A stretch of DNA of 64,000 nt from contig NC_060024.1 of NCBI RefSeq assembly GCF_021134715.1, positions 8,060,001 through 8,124,000 of the forward strand. Reading direction: 5' to 3'. Of the stretch, positions 50,462-62,082 are shown one piece after another. Positions within the stretch are counted from its first letter, which is position 1; each line of letters opens with the position of its first letter. The notes beneath the pieces were generated by a model, which was given only the letters and a program-made list of their open reading frames with translations, did not search any database and was not told the DNA's origin. A program made the translations under genes and the position numbers. This DNA comes from Daphnia pulex. Lineage: Eukaryota > Arthropoda > Branchiopoda > Diplostraca > Daphniidae.

Positions 50462-52659
50462 TACAAGAAATGTGATTTGGAAACACTAATTCGTTATTGC
50501 ACTACTTTTGCCTGCTTGCGCAAGGATTGCGCTGGGTTTCGCACATTGTTATTTTTCACCCATTCTTGAACGTCAAAAAATTTCTTATTACAAGGTACTC
50601 CAAGATAAGATTTGGCAGGACTTCTTTTTGATGTTCATCACAACAAATTGTAATTTCTTCATGGGCATTCCGTCTTAAATCGGAAAAGACATCGTTGGTT
50701 CTTTCGAACCAGTCCCTGATTTTATGACTGGAGAGATCTACCTCCTTCCTGTATGAATCCTCAACGTACAAAAAACTTAAATATCGCAGGGGTCAGCGCT
50801 TCCACTTTCAGGGATATTTCCCTATTTATGGATATTTAAGTTATTTAAAAAATGGGTAAAATTTGATCAAAAAGGACATAATTGCTGCTGTGATAGGAGT
50901 CAAATCAAATGTACCAATCAATGTTTATGCCAAATTAGAAAAAAACAAATGATTAATAACTTTGACCTCGTGATAGCTGTGTATTTTACCATTCCAATTT
51001 CTCTTCTTTTTATCACGAAAAAAGAAATGAAATAATTTCTTGAATCTGTAACCTTTCCGTTTAATTTTCTGAATTGTAACACTTGTCTTTAAATTGAAAA
51101 TTAAAAAGAATTTCATGCGTTATAGAAAAGTTTCAGCGTAAAAATTAGGTTTTTTAGAAATTTAGGGGGATTTACAGGGATTTTAAAGAATTTTTGGGTA
51201 AAAAGTAAAAAAAAAAATGTGATTAGGGATATTTCTGGGGATTTTCATTTTGTTTTTAGGGTTTTTCCCTGATCTGGCAATTTCTAGGGTCACCTGTTTT
51301 TTAGAAGTGGAAGCATTGGCAGGGGTACAAAACTTTAAGCCTCCGTGGCGTTCTCTTCGGGAAGTAGCTACATGCTCGTAAAAGTCTTGCGGTAAGAGTT
51401 TGAATTCAGTTTGTAGGATTTTTTAGACAGGCTTCACACTTCAGCAGGCTCTTCCAAGAATATAAAACGTACCCACACAAATTGTAAACCATGTGTCTCT
51501 TTTTTTTTTGCTTCCAATTCTTCTTGAAGTGTTGGGACATTTCGCTCACTTTCCAGTACTTATGAGATGGAAGGAATTCTAGGAAATTCAAGATCAGTTA
51601 AAGGAGCAGTTACCTGAAACTGGACAGTTAATGACTCGTAGTTCTTGTTGTCACGTTCCAATAACGTTTTTAGAATTTTATCTTTCATGGATTTCCATAG
51701 AAATTAACCAATTCTGTTTTTCTGTCTTACATTTTTCCATCAGACAATAACTCTAGCTGATTTTCCTCATCTACATTTCCGTGCTTGACAAACTCTTTTG
51801 TAGGGACAAAACAAGCGAAATAGCTGCATGAACGAGTGAATGGTGGGGTTTTCATTATCACCCCCATGATTTATTATGATCCCAACTAATCGCTAGATAA
51901 AACATGTCATTATTACATACTTTAATTCATTAATAAAATAAAAAACCTCGATGCAATCCTAGTTGAATTTGCTGGTTTACATAAAGGTGTAATTATCGTC
52001 GAAGAGGTCATTTGTGAGATCAATTATACTAGTCAGTGTCAATCTGAGAGCTTGTATAGTGGTATGCGAAACAAACGGTGTTAGATTGTCTTCTTAAACC
52101 TATGTTCAGACATATCAATCGCTTCAAGAAGTTCATCGAGTATCTAAAAATGAATTGAATATGATATTCATTAAAAAAAATCCGCGGAAGTCACGGGTGT
52201 ATACAACCATACTTTGCATTTCGATTCCCATTTTTCCTTACAAAACGATTCTTGTATGTGGCGCCCATCAAGCCGTAGCTTATATTAAATTTACTACTTG
52301 TTGACTCTTGATGAAATTTGAAAAAATTGAATTCATTGAAATTGGACACTGTAGAATTCTCAGATGGCCAAAATAAGGTATAAGGAAGTTTTAAGAGAGA
52401 AAATATAAGAGAGGATGGCGGAAAACCGTTTAAACGAATCCCCTTCTAATCAATCAAATTTAAATGTAAGCATGCCTAAATAATTGCATTTTTCTTCCTC
52501 CCCCTCCCCCACCATCAAACAATCAAATAACTTCTCTACTCCCCTTCCCTGACATGAAAAACAAATTATCTTAACGCCAAACCAGAAAGAGGTGGGAACG
52601 CAATTTTGCCCCCCCCCCTTCCCCGAAAGAGTATAACACCGAAAGAGTATAACACTTAC
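50462..52659. other. Gene-poor, AT-rich stretch
   Basis: Minus-strand open stretches at 50556-50771 and 51406-51591 have no recognisable domain. Further exons of the TBC gene might lie here but I could not identify any that continue the domain. Confidence 0.3.
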
Positions 52660-52850
52660 CATGCGTTTGATCAGAGAGGTAAAACACCAAAAGGGCATCA
52701 CCTCGTCTTCTAGAACGAAAAGAAGAGGAGCGAGCAAGTCACTCATACCCTAAAAACAAATATCTATATTAAATAGAACTAATTTATTTACGAAATAAGC
52801 TTTACCTGGCTATATCCAAGGTTTAAGTTGAATATTATGTCATTAAGACA
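52660..52850 (-). pseudogene. Two in-phase exons of a TBC-domain RabGAP (TBC1D15/17-like)
   Basis: Exon 52850-52806 (acceptor ttttcgtag, donor GTAAAG) encodes CLNDIIFNLNLGYSQ. Exon 52749-52660 (acceptor gtttttag, donor GTAAGT) encodes GMSDLLAPLLFVLEDEVMPF, then WCFTSLIKRM. Joined they give the YxQGMSDLLxP...FWCF block of TBC Rab-GTPase activators, closest in memory to TBC1D15/17. The catalytic Arg (in IxxDxxR) and Gln (here YSQ) should flank this; the Gln is present, the Arg exon is not found nearby. Either a gene whose other exons lie beyond long introns full of repeats, or a copied fragment. Labelled as pseudogene for lack of further exons. Confidence 0.6.
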
Positions 52851-53016
52851 CTACGAAAAGTTTCACGCATTTTATTATTTTTGACGGAATGGCTAGGTAG
52901 GTCTATTCTGGCAACATCCAAGTCTAAAAGGGTTTCGAATTAATATTTTTGGATTAGGAGCAATCAGCCGACAACAGACCCTCCCCTGTTTACGTTGAGT
53001 TACATCAGAGAACGTG

Positions 53017-53200
53017 GCCATAGATAATAATTTTGCGTGATCCTTGAATGCAGTTGAACTGTGCTTGTATTTCATTCTTATTCTTTTATTTTTAATTCTA
53101 ATGGGGACTCGAGAAAAATAGTCGTCTTGAATTACAATTAAATATAAGCACAGTTCAACTCCATTGAAAAGGATCACGCAAAATTATGGCCTATACATAG
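53017..53200. mobile_element. MITE-like hairpin, ~185 bp
   Basis: gcagttgaactgtgcttgta on the left is complementary to aagcacagttcaactccatt on the right, and ataattttgcgtgatcctt pairs with aaggatcacgcaaaattat. A loop of about 70 bp lies between. Near-perfect arms of roughly 55 bp. Confidence 0.75.
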
Positions 53201-53481
53201 AAATGCAGAAACAATACGGGAACGCTACATTGGCCACATTCTCTTACGTAACTCAATGTGGCCAAAGACCACATACCACGGGGAGGGGATAAAAAAACGT
53301 AAAAAGTGTAACGCAGTAATGAACGCGCCCATTAAGAATAGGGTCGTTTTTTCGATCACAACATTTAGAAATTTTCTGTTTAATTTTTTATATTAGTGTC
53401 CTTCAAAAGTTCAAAGTTGGAATTTAAATGTTATGTTTTATGACGATTCACCTCTCCCACTCTTTATCTTCCTTTACCGGA
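53201..53481. other. Spacer between hairpin and candidate LTR
   Basis: Nothing recognisable. A short inverted pair (tggccacatt / aatgtggcca) lies at 53232-53268. Confidence 0.3.
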
Positions 53482-53744
53482 TGTCATGGTTCAACACACG
53501 ACCTCCACTACATCCCGGACATCCTGTGATTGTCTAGTACTACTAGACCAAGACACCTTCCTTCCTGTGCTTTCTCTCTCTCTCTTGATCCATCACTACA
53601 AGTGATCTTCCTTCATTGTTTCCCCCAATATATAAGCCCGACCTCTGCCTGTTCCCGGCAGAGTCGTTACCGGCAGCTGTAAACCCCAGGTACTAATAAA
53701 CGCAGTTAAAAGTCTCCCTTTTTCTCATATTGTGTATCATCACA
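53482..53744 (+). mobile_element. Candidate solo LTR
   Basis: Begins TGTCATGGTT and ends ATCATCACA. It contains tatataagcccgacctctg (TATA at 53629), a G+C-rich start-site region with a short inverted repeat (ttcccggcagag), and aataaa at 53695. The order TATA, start, polyadenylation signal over 263 bp is that of an LTR. No second copy or coding interior lies nearby and no target duplication is clear, so it is only a candidate. Confidence 0.45.
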
Positions 53745-54324
53745 GTTTAAATAAAACCCAATGAATTGCAGTGAACTATTTTTTCGATGTTTTTGTGGGA
53801 CTATCGATCAAAAAACGGCAGCATTACCCCGTTTAATAAAAAAAAACTAGTATTTCAAAGTTGAGATCTGATAATCGAGTTCTTTTTGCTGTGAAAATCA
53901 AGCCAGCAGTGCTGAACTGACACGTTCGCATGCAGCCGACGATGGCAATGCACTATTATATTCACTAAATAATAAGAAAAAAATTAGTACATTTGTAAAT
54001 GTAAACAATAAAAAATAAGCAAAAGAAAGTCACACAATCACCACCATCACCATTTTTTCTTTAAAAAAATACAACAAATTGAAAATAATGCTATATAAAT
54101 CAATTACCAGTACAGGCTTTGGAAATCAAATTACCCAGAGACAGGATTCAAATTGAAAGCCGTGTGACGACGAACTGTTGATTTCGACAAAGTTATCAGC
54201 TGCTTCTTCTCATTTTCATCCACCCAAATAGTTTAAAGTTTGGGTCAGATAGTGAAGCAATTCACATTTGAACGTTCTTATGAACGTTTCTCCAAATCTT
54301 TTGTGAAGACCAGAGAACAAGAGA
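53745..54324. other. AT-rich spacer
   Basis: No feature recognised. Probably the 3' non-coding part of the neighbouring hAT element from about 54100 on. Confidence 0.3.
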
Positions 54325-55930
54325 TTACCAATGTTCAATCGAAGAATCTTTTGAAAATTCTTTCATTTTTTCTTGCAACAATTTAATGATTGGGAGAACG
54401 CAGCCTAAAGACATTTTCTCTTCATTCTGAAGAACATCAAAGGATTGAGTGAAAGACTCCATGATTCTAACATATTCCAAGAGGAATTCTTCTTCGGCTT
54501 TGGTAAATGGTACAATGTTGAAATGAAGAAATAAATCTGATAACTCATCACTTTTTGTTTCGATTAACTTCGTGACGCATGCGACAGAGTTGGAAAAAGA
54601 GTTCCAGTGCGTAGCATTATACAAAACAAAAAGGACTCCCAGCTAATCCTTTATATAATCTAAAGCTTAAGAGCTACGGGACTGTTTATTCCAGCTCTTT
54701 TGAAGTTTCGCATCAATACGTTTCTTCATTTTCTTGAATGTAACGTTATTGATGTTGTTGATGTCAGTCGTGGCAATCAGATTTAGAAGATGACAGGAGC
54801 ATCGTATATGTTTTGGTAGTTTGATGCGTTTCGTATGCCTGGCTTGATTGGCTGCAATATTTTCGTCATCTGAAGACTCCGACGCCGTTGCTTCTTGTGC
54901 TTCACATTCTTGGGAGTGTTTTTCGAAAATATCTCCGATTTCCACGTAAACAAAATCCTCGTCGTCATCAACATCTTCTTGAAAGTCAAAGTCATGTGCA
55001 TTTTCTTCCTCGTTCGGCGCTGTGCTTGGGCTGCATGAAAATACTTTGAACGCTTTAAGGAAGTTGCTCCCGTTATCTGTTATTGTGCAATTCACTTTTG
55101 AGGCAATTCGGAATTCTTTGTGCACACTCTCAGCTCGTTGCATGAAATTCAGATTTGTTTTAAACATACATGGTTAGAATCAGTTTTTTACCACCATGTA
55201 TGTTTAAAAAACAAATCTAAATTTCATAGAACGACCCTATTTCAAAGTTGGACGCAATATTTACCTATTTGACTTTTATGCTCGGCAAATGAACCAAAAC
55301 GAGGCTCTTGAATCAAAAACGTCGTATACCATTGCTGATTCATGAGGTGATATTCACGCTCTTTTAGGGCGCGCAACTCTTTTCTTTGGGCCGCAGTTGA
55401 TTCCCGGGGAAAAACTCAAGCGGCCACACAGCCACACAGATGCTCGGATTGATGGATCGATACCCTAAAATTAGGCAAATAATAGGTAATACAAAAAAGT
55501 AAAATAATGATGTGATTTTATTTTACTTACCTCACGGAATATTTTCCGCAGGATATCTCTGTGGTTATTGATCTTTCCGAGCTCGTCGAAAGAATCTTAC
55601 CAGTCGGTTTCAGTGATTTGTAGCCCACGGACAGATTTAGAAGTTATAATAATTTGTGGGCATGGAACGAGTGGCTGGGCTGGAACATCCGGTTGGGCTG
55701 AAACAGCAGTTTCGGCTGCTGCTGATGGTATCTCATCATACACTATTAAGCATTTTTAAAAATTAGAAATAAGCGTACAAATTTTACACTAAGAATATTA
55801 TACTTACAGAAATCAGTGATAATTCTGTGAATTCCAGCGAACCGACCCAATAATCCACCTGGAACACTGAATTTCTTCGGTGGTGACTGGAAACACAATG
55901 AGAAAAGCGGGATAGTTACTTAACAATCTA
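54325..55930 (-). mobile_element. Second hAT-family transposon, decayed
   Basis: Minus strand, in order: 55167-54667 encodes SKVNCTITDNGSNFLKAFKV (first catalytic block), an acidic insert, then KHIRCSCHLLNLIATTD, the C..H-containing hAT block; 54624-54325 encodes YNATHWNSFSNSVACV, FTKAEEEFLLEYVRIMESFT and SLGCVLPIIKLLQEKMKEF. Weaker similarity, with stops, extends upstream to about 55930. The C-terminal dimerisation block with ERLFS is missing, so the copy is truncated. It is paralogous to the element at 11845-13470, same strand, but diverged. Confidence 0.8.
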
Positions 55931-55984
55931 ATGACATCGTCATAATAACAATATATACATATATATACATGATATATACGTTAT

Positions 55985-56020
55985 GATAACAAAGACAGCT
56001 TTTAAGCTGTCTTTGTTATC
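55985..56020. repeat. Perfect 16-bp hairpin
   Basis: gataacaaagacagct, 4-base loop ttta, then agctgtctttgttatc. It lies at the boundary between the hAT copy and the P-like fragment and could be a terminal remnant of either. Confidence 0.9.
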
Positions 56021-56171
56021 AGCTTGCCAGTTGACGAGACCCAATTGTGGTTGGCGAGGCTTTTATTTAAATTTTCTTTTATGTGGATGTTGGCTTAGGG
56101 TGTTTCATTTCCGATGAAAGTTGGAATTTTTTGCACCAAATTTTTTTTGACCTTCTTTTGACTTTTGAAAA

Positions 56172-56405
56172 ATTGGCGAAAGGATGGCAGCTTACAACTA
56201 CATTTCTAAATTACAACCCAAGGTTAATATGAAAAAATGTAAGCTCGAAGAGTATATGCGGTACGGACCTGAATTTCTACTTGAATGTTTACTGCTTCAT
56301 ATTAAAAGTGCTTCCACTCATGAACATCTATGTAGCTGGTTTACTTTTTTTATAATTAACACGATCTACTACACTTTCATATGCAGATGTACGGCCAGCG
56401 CGTAA
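56172..56405 (+). mobile_element. P-element/THAP9-like fragment, copy 2
   Basis: Shares gaaaggatggcagcttac and gcttccactcatgaacatct-type stretches with 826-1080. Translates as YMRYGPEFLLECLLLHIKSA, then STHEHLC, before diverging. Better preserved here than on the left, but only about 60 codons remain. Confidence 0.65.
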
Positions 56406-57003
56406 ACTTCCATTTCCTAAAAACTTAACGATATTGAATATGTCAGAGTCTCTACAAGCAGCTTAACTTAATCTGACTGTCAAAAAGGCTTTCAAAGAAG
56501 TGTTGAATTCGACAATCTCTCAAGATTTACCTCCAGTGTGATGTCGATGTGATAGTCAGATGTGATGAGCATATATCGAACAATTTGTTTTCATCTCAAT
56601 CTATGACTATCTTTTATTGAGAATCTGAGATTCAAGCAATTGCTTTAAGTAAAAAAACGAAGAGAAGTTTGAATTCCACAGTGCAAAATGTCATGCAAAC
56701 CGAAAAATGTCCGAAATACAAAGTAATCATTAAAACAGAGAACATTTCTTAATTTTTTTCGTTTACTTTTTCACATTATAGCAAGTCATAGTTTTACAAT
56801 AGTGTATTGTAAAATCCTCTGACAAAAAAATTTCTTCGTTTCTCGTGTTCCAAAGTTTTATACATTCGTCCAACATAATATAAAATACCTTACGCGCCTT
56901 CGGGATTTAGAATTAGGTCATAGGAAAGTAAATTCTGGTATTTTCAAGTTGAAAATAGAAATAGTTTGCTAGTTTTATTTGAATTCACTGGTAATGTTAT
57001 TTT
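56406..57003. other. AT-rich spacer
   Basis: No gene recognised; possible further decayed transposon sequence. Confidence 0.3.
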
Positions 57004-57255
57004 TCAGTTGTTTTGTTTCTGCCGTCTACCTAACTTGAAAAAATACCGTTCTATTTCAACATTGGTCATCTTCTTTAGTTTACTTTGCACCATTCTTTGT
57101 ATTTGGGATTGGTCGTTACTGGTTGTTGTTAGAAGGATATCATCGGCAAATCTTTTAAACAGTATTACTCCTTCTGGTTTCTGACGAATAAGGTGTTTTG
57201 CTAGGGAGCCACCATCAATTGAGAAACTCATTCGTGATTGCAGTAGTGGCAACAA
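57004..57255 (-). mobile_element. Reverse-transcriptase palm fragment, copy 2
   Basis: Open minus-strand frame with SFSIDGGSLAKHLIRQKPEG, then LFKRFADDILLTTTSNDQSQ. FADD is the catalytic motif. Here the frame is intact for 83 codons and continues into the 57203-57724 repeat, unlike copy 1 which is split by an insertion. Confidence 0.65.
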
Positions 57256-57724
57256 CGTTCAATTATTGTTTTTTCCTAAATTTATCAATTGGTTGCTGCT
57301 GTTAACAATCTGTGTGCCACACACACACGTGAAGCACAAGACATTTAGTTATTTGCGTGTGGTTTTGAAATTTCGCCATTTTTGCTATTGATTAAGGTTC
57401 ATTACTTGAGCACTCTAGTTGGAAACTGTCGTGAATGCTCAGTGCTTTCGTCCACTCCGTGTTGACTATAGAGCAGAGCGCAATGCTGAAATTCCGTGTC
57501 AACATTCAAGTCACTGCTGACGTTTTGGCTGAAGAGTTCCATTATCTCTGACTGAATTAACGCCACTAGAAAAATGCCTCGTTAACCTAGTCTCATAAAA
57601 GCTGCTGCAGCCGTGGTCACCACCACGCAGCCTCTCCTTCAGCCGAGTCCATGAGCAACAAACCATCAGCGTCAATCCATCCTAAAATCCTTTCCTGGTC
57701 GGAATTTTTCCTGAACGTTTCACC
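57203..57724. repeat. Dispersed repeat copy 2 (matches 10505-11020)
   Basis: See copy 1. The similarity stops at tgaacgtttcacc. The next bases here begin the leader of the small two-exon ORF at 57748. Confidence 0.85.
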
Positions 57725-57747
57725 AAAACAAAAAGGAAGAGAAAGTG

Positions 57748-58089
57748 ATGCCGATGGCAACTCCGGCCGACGACAATGAATCACGTACACCAGAGGTAAA
57801 AGAAGTTTCAGACACCGTAAAAGTCTTGAAAGAAACACTTGAAGTAATGAAGAAGGAGAAAAAGGGATTTTATGCGCCAAAGGTAAGTTAATTTCCGTAC
57901 TCATAAGTTATGTATGATATGATTTTTTAGGGAAGCTTTCCAATAAAGGAGAGTGTCAAGAAGGCAATTATGGACAAATACCCACACCCCGAACAGGCAG
58001 TATGTAAGCTCTTGGAAAAACTCTACAACTTTGACTTTATGGAAATTCGCAAGAAAACCAAAAAGGAAGCAAAAAGGGAAGCATCTTGA
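57748..58089 (+). CDS. Small two-exon protein, 97 aa, unrecognised
   Basis: Exon 57748-57882 (ATG, donor GTAAGT) joins in phase 0 to 57931-58089 (acceptor gattttttag, TGA). The intron is 48 bp. The protein is highly charged: MPMATPADDNESRTPEV, a Lys-rich helix, GFYAPKGSFPIKESVKKAI, PHPEQAVCKLLEKLYNFDF and a basic C-terminus. A polyadenylation-like aataaa lies at 58218. The frame is clean with perfect splice sites despite the surrounding transposon debris. It may be a young or transposon-encoded gene, since it starts 24 bp after the end of a dispersed repeat. No domain recognised. Confidence 0.5.
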
Positions 58090-58576
58090 ATATTGGATCA
58101 GGATATGAGCACCAACCGTTTCGGACTCTTCTTCTTCTACTACAGACGAGTATAAGAATTTGAGCTCCTCTTGAAATGAAAAATGTTTCAACTTTATTTT
58201 TTGTTTCCCTTTCAAAATAAAAATAAAAATAAAAAGTTGCAGAAAAGAAAGAAGAAATCCTTTTGCTTTGCAAAAACTTTTGAAAAAAAGAAGTCAAACT
58301 TTTTCTTCTTCTTTCTTCTTTTTTTTCTTCCTTCGCTAGGATCAGAGGAGGTCGTGTAATAACTGGAAGAAAAGGAACAAATCGGATAGAAGGAGCACAT
58401 CTAGCTCAAGATAAAAACTCTAGCAAGGAGCATCAACTCGTTATCTATTGCCACGTGAAACCCCGGGAACGACGTACCCCAACCTTACTACTACTACACT
58501 CGACTGCCATCCGGCATGGATATAAAAATGATCGTCTGATGGAGCTAGGAGAAAAACAAATAGATGTGTAGCGAGG
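58090..58576. other. Spacer, CT-rich
   Basis: T/C-rich run 58296-58334; aataaa-like repeats 58216-58235 probably end the small gene's transcript. Confidence 0.35.
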
Positions 58577-58805
58577 CGATTGAACTTGAGTCCAGAATAT
58601 AAACAGCAGAGTCCTTCGACATTGTGATTGTGAAATCGATTCTCTATTACATCGGTCGCAACATGAAAACCAGTGCGACTATTTCCCGGTAATTGATGGC
58701 AATCCATCCGTCTTTAAATAACTGATCAAGTTCACTGTTCAGATTTGTAAGTTATCAACTCCCGCAGTCAATAATTTGCCCGATTAATTTTTCCATTGCT
58801 GGACG
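58577..58805. repeat. Dispersed repeat copy 2 (matches 18437-18671)
   Basis: Same orientation as copy 1, about 90% matching by eye. Confidence 0.85.
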
Positions 58806-59237
58806 CCAGAATCACGACGAGCCAGTCGTGGTTTCTTTTGGCTCTTTTCAAACGATTGGCGTCTAGCGATGGATTATATATGGATCCAAAGTAACTAAAG
58901 GAGATAAGAGGTAATAAAAAATAATTCGTAATTCTAAAACATTTAATTCAAATTATTTTATATTTTAGAAACGATGAAGAACATGTATCCTACAATGCAA
59001 TGTGGAAAAGATAAACTATCATCAGTTGTGAAAGGGAATATTACGAATTAGTTCAGTAAAAATATTTCTCATAATACAACCAAATGGCTCCAAGGTTATC
59101 ACAAGCTCGTAAAAGACCTGGAAGAGGCTATTGATGAGCAGTAATTTTTAACCGGAAATGTAATTTATAATCATGGAAGATGTAATACAATTCAGAAATC
59201 TGAAATGAAATGATCACTTTACTTTTTTTAAATCAAT
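58806..59237. other. Spacer with possible decayed transposon exons
   Basis: A short + strand open stretch after the acceptor at 58969 (tattttag) reads TMKNMYPTMQCGKDKLSSVV before a stop. No family recognised. Confidence 0.25.
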
Positions 59238-59454
59238 TGTTAGATTAGTGAGCCTACGAAACGATCTCCGGTTTACTAATTGTATTAGAATCGAGAGACG
59301 TGAAACAAAGCTTACGACCAGCTCGCTGCCTCGAAGTCCCAACGCTTGCGAGCCACACGACATCTAGCACTCACGGTAAGAAGGTTACGATAACACAACA
59401 ACTCTCCCCAACCTGTCACGCCGTAGGAAAAGATTGCCCAAATAGGTCGTGACA
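59238..59454 (-). mobile_element. Candidate 3' LTR of the Gypsy-type element
   Basis: On the minus strand it begins TGTCACGACC and ends ATCTAACA, 217 bp with TG...CA ends, lying downstream of the integrase in transcription order. No 5' LTR is in the window, so the call rests on position and termini. Confidence 0.4.
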
Positions 59455-60850
59455 GCTTTTACACACACAAGACAAATTTAAAGCAAAAGCGCACAAATAG
59501 GCGGCACAGCCGACGAAAACTCCGCGCCCATTTTCCCAGAATGGAAACAAAACAAGAAAAAAAACACACGTAAACTGAAGAACATGGAATTTATCCCGTA
59601 TACAGAGATGGCACACAGGTTAAATCGACACAATGACTTTCGTGGTCCGGTGACACACGCTACGGCGCTGGGCATGAGGATTTGCGCAGGGAGCAGTGCT
59701 CTTTTTATCGATGCGCACGGCCGTTTCATCGTCGCCCGACTCTTCCGTGGCATGCGACACACCGTTATTCCCGTCACCTCCATTGTCGAACACCTGATCC
59801 GGAATTCCGTCGTGGTCGTCTTCGCCATCGTCCGTATTACCAGTCGACGCAGGAAACGCTGGTTTCTCCATAACATGCTGCCGCTTGCAAATTTCACGTG
59901 GTATGCGTGATAGCACCCGATCGCCACGACTACGCCTACATGGCTCCACAATTTATATTTAGGGTCCTGCACGCGTACGTTGGTGCCAATATGTAAGGGG
60001 TTAAGGCCACGGTAACCCAGATCATAGCGCGTTTTGGAGGGTGAATTGGTGACCGCCTGACGATCTGTCGCATCTATGACGGATTTCTAACACGTCACGT
60101 ACGCCGAGCGATGGGCGAGGACGATTAAGCGGAGCTGGTGTCTCAACACCATTTGAGCGGGCGAAAGGCCATTTTCCTTTGGAGTATTCCGAAATTCCAG
60201 GAGCCCCTGCTTAAACTCCTCCGTTTCCAGGTCCCCGGATGGGTTGATTTTTTCGACCAATTCTTTCACGGCCTTAACGGCCGCTTCTACGTGGCCGTTG
60301 CTTTGGCTGTAATTCGGCGTAAAGTTCCTGACGGCGACGCCCCATCGGTTCATGGCAGCTCGGAAAACGCCAGCGTCAAATTGAGGCCCGTCGTCAGATC
60401 GAAAGCGCACTGGGACGCCGACCTCGACAAAATTTTCGATGACGACGTGCATACCTCCCGCGCGGAAGGGTCCCGCTTCCACCTGTGAACTACCGGCCAT
60501 CCCGAGAATCCGTCAGCGTAGACAAGCGCGTGCAGCTGGCTGGACTGGAACAGGTCTGCTGAAACATCTTCAAACACGTGCATTGGCAGAAGGTCGCTCA
60601 TCATGGGCTCCTACTGGTTGCTCGGCACACGTTCCTGGCACGCAGAGCAGGTGGAGAGGAGCGTCGGGATTTTGTTGGTAATACCCGGCCAGTACACGGT
60701 CTGCTGGGCCCGCCTGTTCGTTCGCACGATCCTTTTATTGGCCACGTGGAGATTCTTGAGTATGTTCCTGCGGGTCGCTTAGGGTATCACAATTCGTTTT
60801 CACAATAACACAATTTCCTGGTCCACGGATAGTTTGTGTCGGATGCCCTA
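59455..60850 (-). mobile_element. Gypsy-type pol remnant: integrase
   Basis: Minus strand, in order: about 60770-60600 the His-His-Cys-Cys zinc domain end (QQTVYWPGITNKI, STCSACQE); 60604-60400 catalytic core start with ADLFQSSQLHALVYADGFSG (first Asp); 60500-60087 core with SDDGPQF (second Asp) and SNGHVEAAVKAVKELVE (Glu), then NTPKENGLSPAQMV; 59990-59840 a C-terminal SH3-like segment (KLWSHVGVVVAIG, LWRNQRFLRR). A frame change separates core halves near 60480 and another follows 60087, so it is inactive although the DDE residues persist. RT and RNase H are not found to the right. Confidence 0.8.
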
Positions 60851-61039
60851 ATAAATTCCCACTGGAGTGGGGGTCTGATCTCGACGGCTGGGGAAGCCGG
60901 ACTAGATCGCTGAAATTAGCGCGGTATAATCTCCATCGTTCCCGGCTACCACACGGATCTAATTGACTAACGGGTCGGGTAAATGGGGAGTGACTGCAGG
61001 TTCATCCAGGACTGGTGGATCCGCTTTTTCTTCGGAGAA
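60851..61039. other. No recognisable gene
   Basis: Junction between the Gypsy remnant and the next element. Confidence 0.3.
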
Positions 61040-62010
61040 AATTGTGGCGATACGGGTAATGATGGTGCGATGAGCAAATGCATTTTTAAATGCATTAAAA
61101 AGGCTTTTAGACATCAAGATTATTCAAACCAGGTTCTAGTAGTATACGATGGTGACGAAAGTGTAATCAATCCATAATATTCCCACGGAAACGCGAAACG
61201 ACCTAAAAAACCGAAAAGCCGTTCTACAGAACCACGCCATCGGTGTATCGCCATATCGCCAAAGGAGCGAAAATACGATCAGCCATTAGAGGTCTATGGG
61301 GACATAGTTGAAAATGTTGGACCAAACATGAAGAAGCAAGCAGTACAGGCTCAAAGGGATATAAAGCAAATCAAGGACCGTCAAGAGTGCACAACGTGCC
61401 GAAAGAGAAGTCAGCAAAATGAGCCAGGATGCACAATACAACGCATACGAAGTCGGTATAGAAACAGGTTTCATGCGGAAGTTTGAACTGTTTCCCGAAA
61501 TCAACTATGCTTGTATGCATTTCAGTAAATATAGATTTCTTTCACATATAATGTGACGAGTCCCACAACTAGTTATCAGCTATTGCATCATTAATGTAAA
61601 GGTTAAATGCATTACACGTATTATCTGTGTTACTTGTAACATACGTTATATATTTATTTTAATGGACATAGCGGATGAATTTTAAGACTCCTGAACAGTA
61701 CTGATCTGCCTGCAGTTATAGTAGAGGTCGACACAACATTTGACATGGGAAATTATTACGTGACTTGGGTTACGTTCAGACATGTTGAATTTGAAGATCT
61801 TCCCGAAAACCCCATGCCGACTATGGGATTGGCCTGCTTAATCCACTCAAGGAAAACAGTCATTTCGCGAATATTTGTTTAACATGATCAAGGAGGAAAT
61901 TCCAGCATTAGCAACAGCAAAAAATGTCAAGTTTTGCACAGACGACGATTTGGACTCGCCCTTGAAAGAAAACGTCAATTTCAAATGCATCCTCGGTAGA
62001 AAATAACAAT
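61040..62010 (+). mobile_element. Transposase-like ORF remnant, possibly MULE-like
   Basis: Broken + strand frames. 61065-61175 reads KCIFKCIKKAFRHQDYSNQV; 61260-61485 is basic (QPLEVYGDIVENVGPNMKKQ, TTCRKRSQ); 61710-62005 reads VIVEVDTTFDMGNYYVTWVT, LACLIHSRKT and later KFCTDDDLDSPLKENV. A V-D-T-T-F strand followed by YYVT and a later TDDD fits the first two acidic positions of a MULE-type DDE core. Several frame breaks. Superfamily is a guess from motif spacing. Confidence 0.4.
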
Positions 62011-62082
62011 ATTTAACCGTTCACATACACAATGTTTATTGAAATTTTTCATCGAAAGAGACAATTATATCATTCACAACTT

